From NCBI GenBank assembly GCA_007844125.1, contig CM017559.1:29674152-29738151 (forward strand): a stretch of DNA of 64,000 bases, in the 5' to 3' direction. Shown here in pieces: positions 62,101 through 64,000 of this stretch. Position 1 is the stretch's first letter; each line of letters starts with the position of its first letter. Source of the stretch: Sinonovacula constricta (Eukaryota > Mollusca > Bivalvia > Cardiida > Solecurtidae). The position numbers were made by a program, and so were the translations under genes. The notes beneath the pieces were generated by a model, which worked only from the letters and a program-made list of their open reading frames with translations, searched no databases and was not told the origin of the DNA.

Positions 62101-64000
62101 GTTTGGCGTGTTGCATGTATTCTTAAACTAAGTCAATGCAGTTCTGTGTTTCGTGTGCTGTTTAGATTTCAGTAATAACCATATTCCATGTCCCAATTAT
62201 AAAAGTGGTGCGTTAGAGAGAGCATATTACATATTTTATATCACCAGAAATAAAATAATCGCACAAACTAGTCTGAGTTTCTAGGTCTGTATGTGTAGTG
62301 TTTATCCCCGTTATTTCACTGATTGTATACCAAATGTCATGAAAGGACTGCTCCAAGGTTGATGTACGTTTGTGAGACTTTATTATTAAAATAATTTTAT
62401 CGTGCTGTGCCTCTAGTTCAATGGCTATGGTCTTTTATGCATGTTTGAACACCGAATATAATTGTGTGCTCGCCTCGTTCGCCGCCATGTTTGTGCTTAA
62501 CATTGTTTGCTTGGTTTGCTGTTTCTTTCTCGCTGCTTTTTTGTCTCTGTTAACCTTGTCCCTTTAAAACATAAGTACTTAAAGTCCTTTTTAGGCAATA
62601 CGTTAATTTATTTCGGATCCAATATATTATTTTTTATAACTGTTCAATTTAAAAAATCAGTCAGAGTGACACGATTATGTGATCATCCCATCACATGATC
62701 GGAAGTATTTATCAAGACTTTTAATTCAGGTGGACGGCTCTCTTGCTCATTTATCATGGATGATTCGTACGATGAGAGCAGATATCTGCAGCTGATGAGC
62801 GATGTTTGGACATACATGTACACTGGAGGCATTATCAATGAGGTAGGCTAGATATTTATAAATGTAATATAAAAACAGTCACAAAAAGTCTTAAAAAAGG
62901 TTAGTAGCTTCAATTAACTAGCTTTTTTAATTCAATCTTTATTCAGTTTACGTAAATATGGCCTAAGGAAAAATGCTTCTACCTTGCTGCCAAAAAAGCA
63001 ATTAGCTTTATTTATACTAAAATAAATTGCTTTAAAAATAGTTACCATTTTTGTTAGTAATAACATTAAACTATTTACCATATATTTTTATCTTGGAAAA
63101 TGCAGAGTAAATGCACGAGTTTAAATAGGGTTACTGGTTTCGATTTTAATTAACCATTTCATTAGATTGTGTACTAATAAAGGACCAGAGTAGTAAAACC
63201 ATGTCGCTGCTTCTACAAATATGTAGGCTTATAGATTGTCATCTTCATAAGACTGTCCGGCTGATTGTTTGTGTAATAAAATATTTTCAGCACGAGTATA
63301 ATAAGACTGTAGTTCAAGGTACACTTGCAAAAAAGTCAGACATCATTGCACCGTTTGAAAACAACATTTTCGCTGGGTTCGAGATACTGAGTTTCACAAC
63401 AAACAACCTGAGTCCAAGTTGGCAGGACGACATCAACCAAATCTCAGGTAGACGTTTATGTTATACTTTTTACATACTAATATTATTGAGATATGGACGG
63501 ATATGGACAGATCCACAAGTATACATTGTAAGATAAGTACTGAAAAACGACAACAACACAACAACATCTACAGAATCTTCGAGAGTAGCTGCAGCAGCAA
63601 CAACACTAGCAATAAAAATAACAACTAAAACCGCTACACCACTCTAAATAAATAAATAAATAAGTTGCTGTAGAACCTTAATTTTTAAATCATGTTAGAA
63701 ACTACCCATTAGGTTTATCCTTCTCTTATGCCACACAATTTGGAGCGTAATGACATTTACGTTTTATCGCATAACATGTAACATAAAATTCTGTCTTCCT
63801 TGATAGACAACAATTTACGCACTCGTTATTCGTCATTTTCACGCTAGCTGACGTCAACCTGAGTATTGTTTGCATTTTAAACTGGCTAATCTAATTATTC
63901 GGATCATTCGACGCAAACAATATTTGTACGATCTACATGGGATACGACGCCTTTTTGCGGCTAGCTGTGTAATGCGTGATTTGGTACTTCTTGGCAAGTA
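59176..64000 (+). CDS. SABATH-family methyltransferase, copy C, exons 1-7, 3' end outside window, exon 2 frameshift
   Basis: Exons are 59176-59284, 59512-59614, 60223-60312, 60563-60686, 60949-61082, 62730-62842 and 63291-63447. All but exon 2 have the same length as in copy A and all splice sites are canonical, including a GT donor after exon 3 where copy A has GC. The family signature reads LNDQPDNDF, closer to the plant consensus than copy A. VLADFGTADG, the SLSI/SVAT-type strand, RWKHFLTTRSKEI and GGRLS are kept. Exon 2 is 103 nt rather than 102: one extra A in the ATAAATG run at about 59600-59602 shifts the frame before the splice, and no alternative donor or acceptor restoring it is visible. 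The copy is thus either a very young pseudogene or an active gene with an assembly error. Exon 8 should start about 300 bp beyond the right edge, judged by intron 7 of copy A. The upstream flank is shortened and lacks the TATATATA motif of copy A. Confidence 0.75.
61557..62177. mobile_element. ~620-bp insertion in intron 5 of copy C
   Basis: Copy A passes directly from CATCTGTACA to ACCATATTCC at about 40446. In copy C the same flanks are separated by about 620 bp of unrelated sequence. No ORF, terminal inverted repeat or clear target-site duplication was seen, so a loss in copy A is equally possible. Confidence 0.45.

Larger units (their letters stand above)
56249..64000 (+). repeat. Segmental duplication unit C (carries methyltransferase copy C)
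   Basis: Aligned in order with unit A from the TTTGACCGAAATAGTCCTCG edge. It lacks the equivalent of about 35690-36370 and has an extra ~620 bp in intron 5. The duplication continues past the window edge. Confidence 0.82.

Overview
The window reads as AT-rich, intron-bearing, repeat-dense animal DNA, most likely from a bivalve mollusc. The pointers are interrupted genes with standard GT-AG introns, many dinucleotide and trinucleotide tracts, non-LTR retrotransposon remnants, and a paired SGNH-hydrolase/gag-like element of a kind common in bivalve genomes. A dreissenid is possible but cannot be proven from sequence alone. No rRNA, tRNA, CRISPR array or bacterial-style operon was found.

The main gene content is a small family of SABATH-type (Methyltransf_7) S-adenosylmethionine-dependent methyltransferases. 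Copy A (37952-43195, + strand) has eight exons that join without a frame break into a 352-residue protein. It carries the SAM-binding motif VADFGTADG, the family signature LNDQPCND, and the GGR turn. Copy C (from 59176, + strand, running off the right edge) keeps exons 1-7 with the same lengths and splice phases except for one extra base in exon 2. Copy B (46793-48956, + strand) is a pseudogene with exons 1-5 deleted and exons 6-8 disabled. A fourth copy, D, lies inverted 20 kb to the left (16981-17985, - strand), keeps only exons 3-5, and has in-frame stops. The window therefore shows tandem and inverted duplication followed by decay of all but one or two copies.

Layout: 1-5.4 kb is non-coding with two minisatellites. 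5.4-8.2 kb holds an SGNH-hydrolase ORF, a palindrome-rich ~150-bp tandem repeat, a gag-like ORF and a perfect stem-loop, probably parts of one mobile element. 8.2-16.9 kb is gene-poor with local repeats. 16.9-18.3 kb is the inverted pseudogene. 18.3-19.5 kb is a ~636-bp tandem duplication of a dispersed repeat family seen again at 15.5, 21.9 and 31.3 kb. 19.5-28.5 kb is gene-poor. 28.5-32.4 kb carries a decayed LINE. 33.8-43.97 kb is duplication unit A, 44.27-49.35 kb is unit B, and 49.35-53.73 kb is a segment bounded by inverted repeats that contains a second copy of the 28.5-31 kb LINE region. 54.6-55.2 kb has a different LINE fragment with an RNase H motif. 56.25-64 kb is unit C.

All identifications were made by eye from translated motifs and internal repeat comparison. 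No database search was available, so family names rest on motif recognition and the exon models rest on splice signals plus agreement between paralogues.
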